DNA from: Dehalococcoidia bacterium
GTDB lineage: Bacteria > Chloroflexota > Dehalococcoidia > UBA2979
Length of the DNA: 6,053 nucleotides
Reading direction: 5' to 3'
Assembly (NCBI GenBank): GCA_018700215.1
Contig: JABIST010000032.1
Location: 1 to 6,053 of the forward strand
A program made the position numbers and the translations under genes. Shown here piece after piece: positions 5,801 to 6,053 of this stretch; position 1 is the stretch's first letter, and each line of letters starts with the position of its first letter. Below the pieces are notes generated by a model. That model was not told the origin of the DNA. It did no database searches and saw nothing but the letters and a program-made list of their open reading frames with translations.

Positions 5801-6053
5801 CTAGTCGGCGAGGTGGCAGAGGTCGTTGACGGTGAGGATTTCGGGGTGGGGGTTGGCGTGGCTGATGGTGGTGACGGAGCAGTTGCCGATGCGGGTGCGG
5901 GGGGCGGAGTGGGGTGGGAGCTGCATGGTGTGGGCAAGGATGTGGAGGATGGTGCCGCCGTGGCAGGCGACGACGGCGAGGTCTTTGGTGTGGCGCTCTG
6001 CTAGTTGATCGAGGGCGGCGCCGACGCGGGTGCGGAAGACGGTGCGGCCTTCT
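5801..6053 (-). CDS. Histidine phosphatase (phosphoglycerate mutase-like) family protein, C-terminal part
   Basis: The gene runs leftward. Its 5' part lies beyond the window, and only the last 83 residues and the TAG stop (complement of 5801-5803) are present. The fragment begins EGRTVFRTRVGAALDQL. It then carries VVACHGGTI, the second conserved histidine motif of the branch-1 histidine phosphatases, with His at fragment residue 31 (5960-5962). GNCSVTTI follows, matching the NCSVT-type segment near the C-terminus of this family. The N-terminal RHGE motif with the phospho-accepting histidine is expected off the right edge. Members dephosphorylate small metabolites such as phosphoglycerate, alpha-ribazole phosphate or sugar phosphates; the substrate cannot be read from this part. 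Codons end almost always in C (71 of 83), the reverse of the + strand genes. The gene is convergent with the TSUP gene and has a good hairpin terminator downstream. Confidence 0.85.
   Translation of the reverse strand, partial: EGRTVFRTRVGAALDQLAERHTKDLAVVACHGGTILHILAHTMQLPPHSAPRTRIGNCSVTTISHANPHPEILTVNDLCHLAD

Noticed and set aside
5696..6004. 102-residue + strand open frame over the phosphatase
   Set aside because: Its second half is the Gly/Val/Asp-rich shadow of the histidine phosphatase, and there is no ribosome binding site.

Overview
GC-rich bacterial chromosome fragment of about 6 kb with four complete genes on the + strand and the tail of a fifth on the - strand. The layout is selA, mutS2, nitroreductase-family protein, TSUP membrane transporter, a palindrome-rich non-coding stretch, then a convergent histidine-phosphatase gene cut by the right edge. 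I see no rRNA, tRNA, CRISPR array, transposase or attachment site.

The organism is a bacterium that makes selenocysteine, because SelA acts only in the bacterial Sec pathway. Genes on the + strand overwhelmingly use G-ending codons (GTG, CTG, GCG), whereas the - strand gene uses C-ending codons, so the + strand is G-rich whatever the gene direction. High GC, GTG starts and gene content would suit a Chloroflexota-type or other deep-branching GC-rich lineage. That placement is only an impression.

Region by region: 1-195 holds no recognised gene, but a possible -10 box and ribosome binding site precede selA. At 196-1737, selA runs about 60 residues past its normal end and overlaps mutS2. Codon use shows that the coding frame switches from selA to mutS2 near position 1590-1604, well before either the selA stop or the best conventional mutS2 start at 1685. 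One missing G in a GGG run would explain this. mutS2 (1685-4120) is complete, with ATPase and Smr domains. After a 74-base gap come the nitroreductase (4195-4770) and, 30 bases later, the TSUP transporter (4801-5556), probably co-transcribed. The 5557-5800 region contains stem-loops, one of which is a good terminator for the leftward phosphatase gene (5801-6053 and beyond).

How the genes work together: selA and mutS2 overlap and are probably co-transcribed. One serves Sec-tRNA synthesis and the other DNA or stalled-ribosome handling, so any functional tie is speculative. The nitroreductase and transporter pair has no obvious shared pathway. I do not see convincing evidence of a new multi-gene system. 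The most interesting spots are the selA/mutS2 junction, with its hydrophobic leader in the mutS2 frame, and the palindromic intergenic block.
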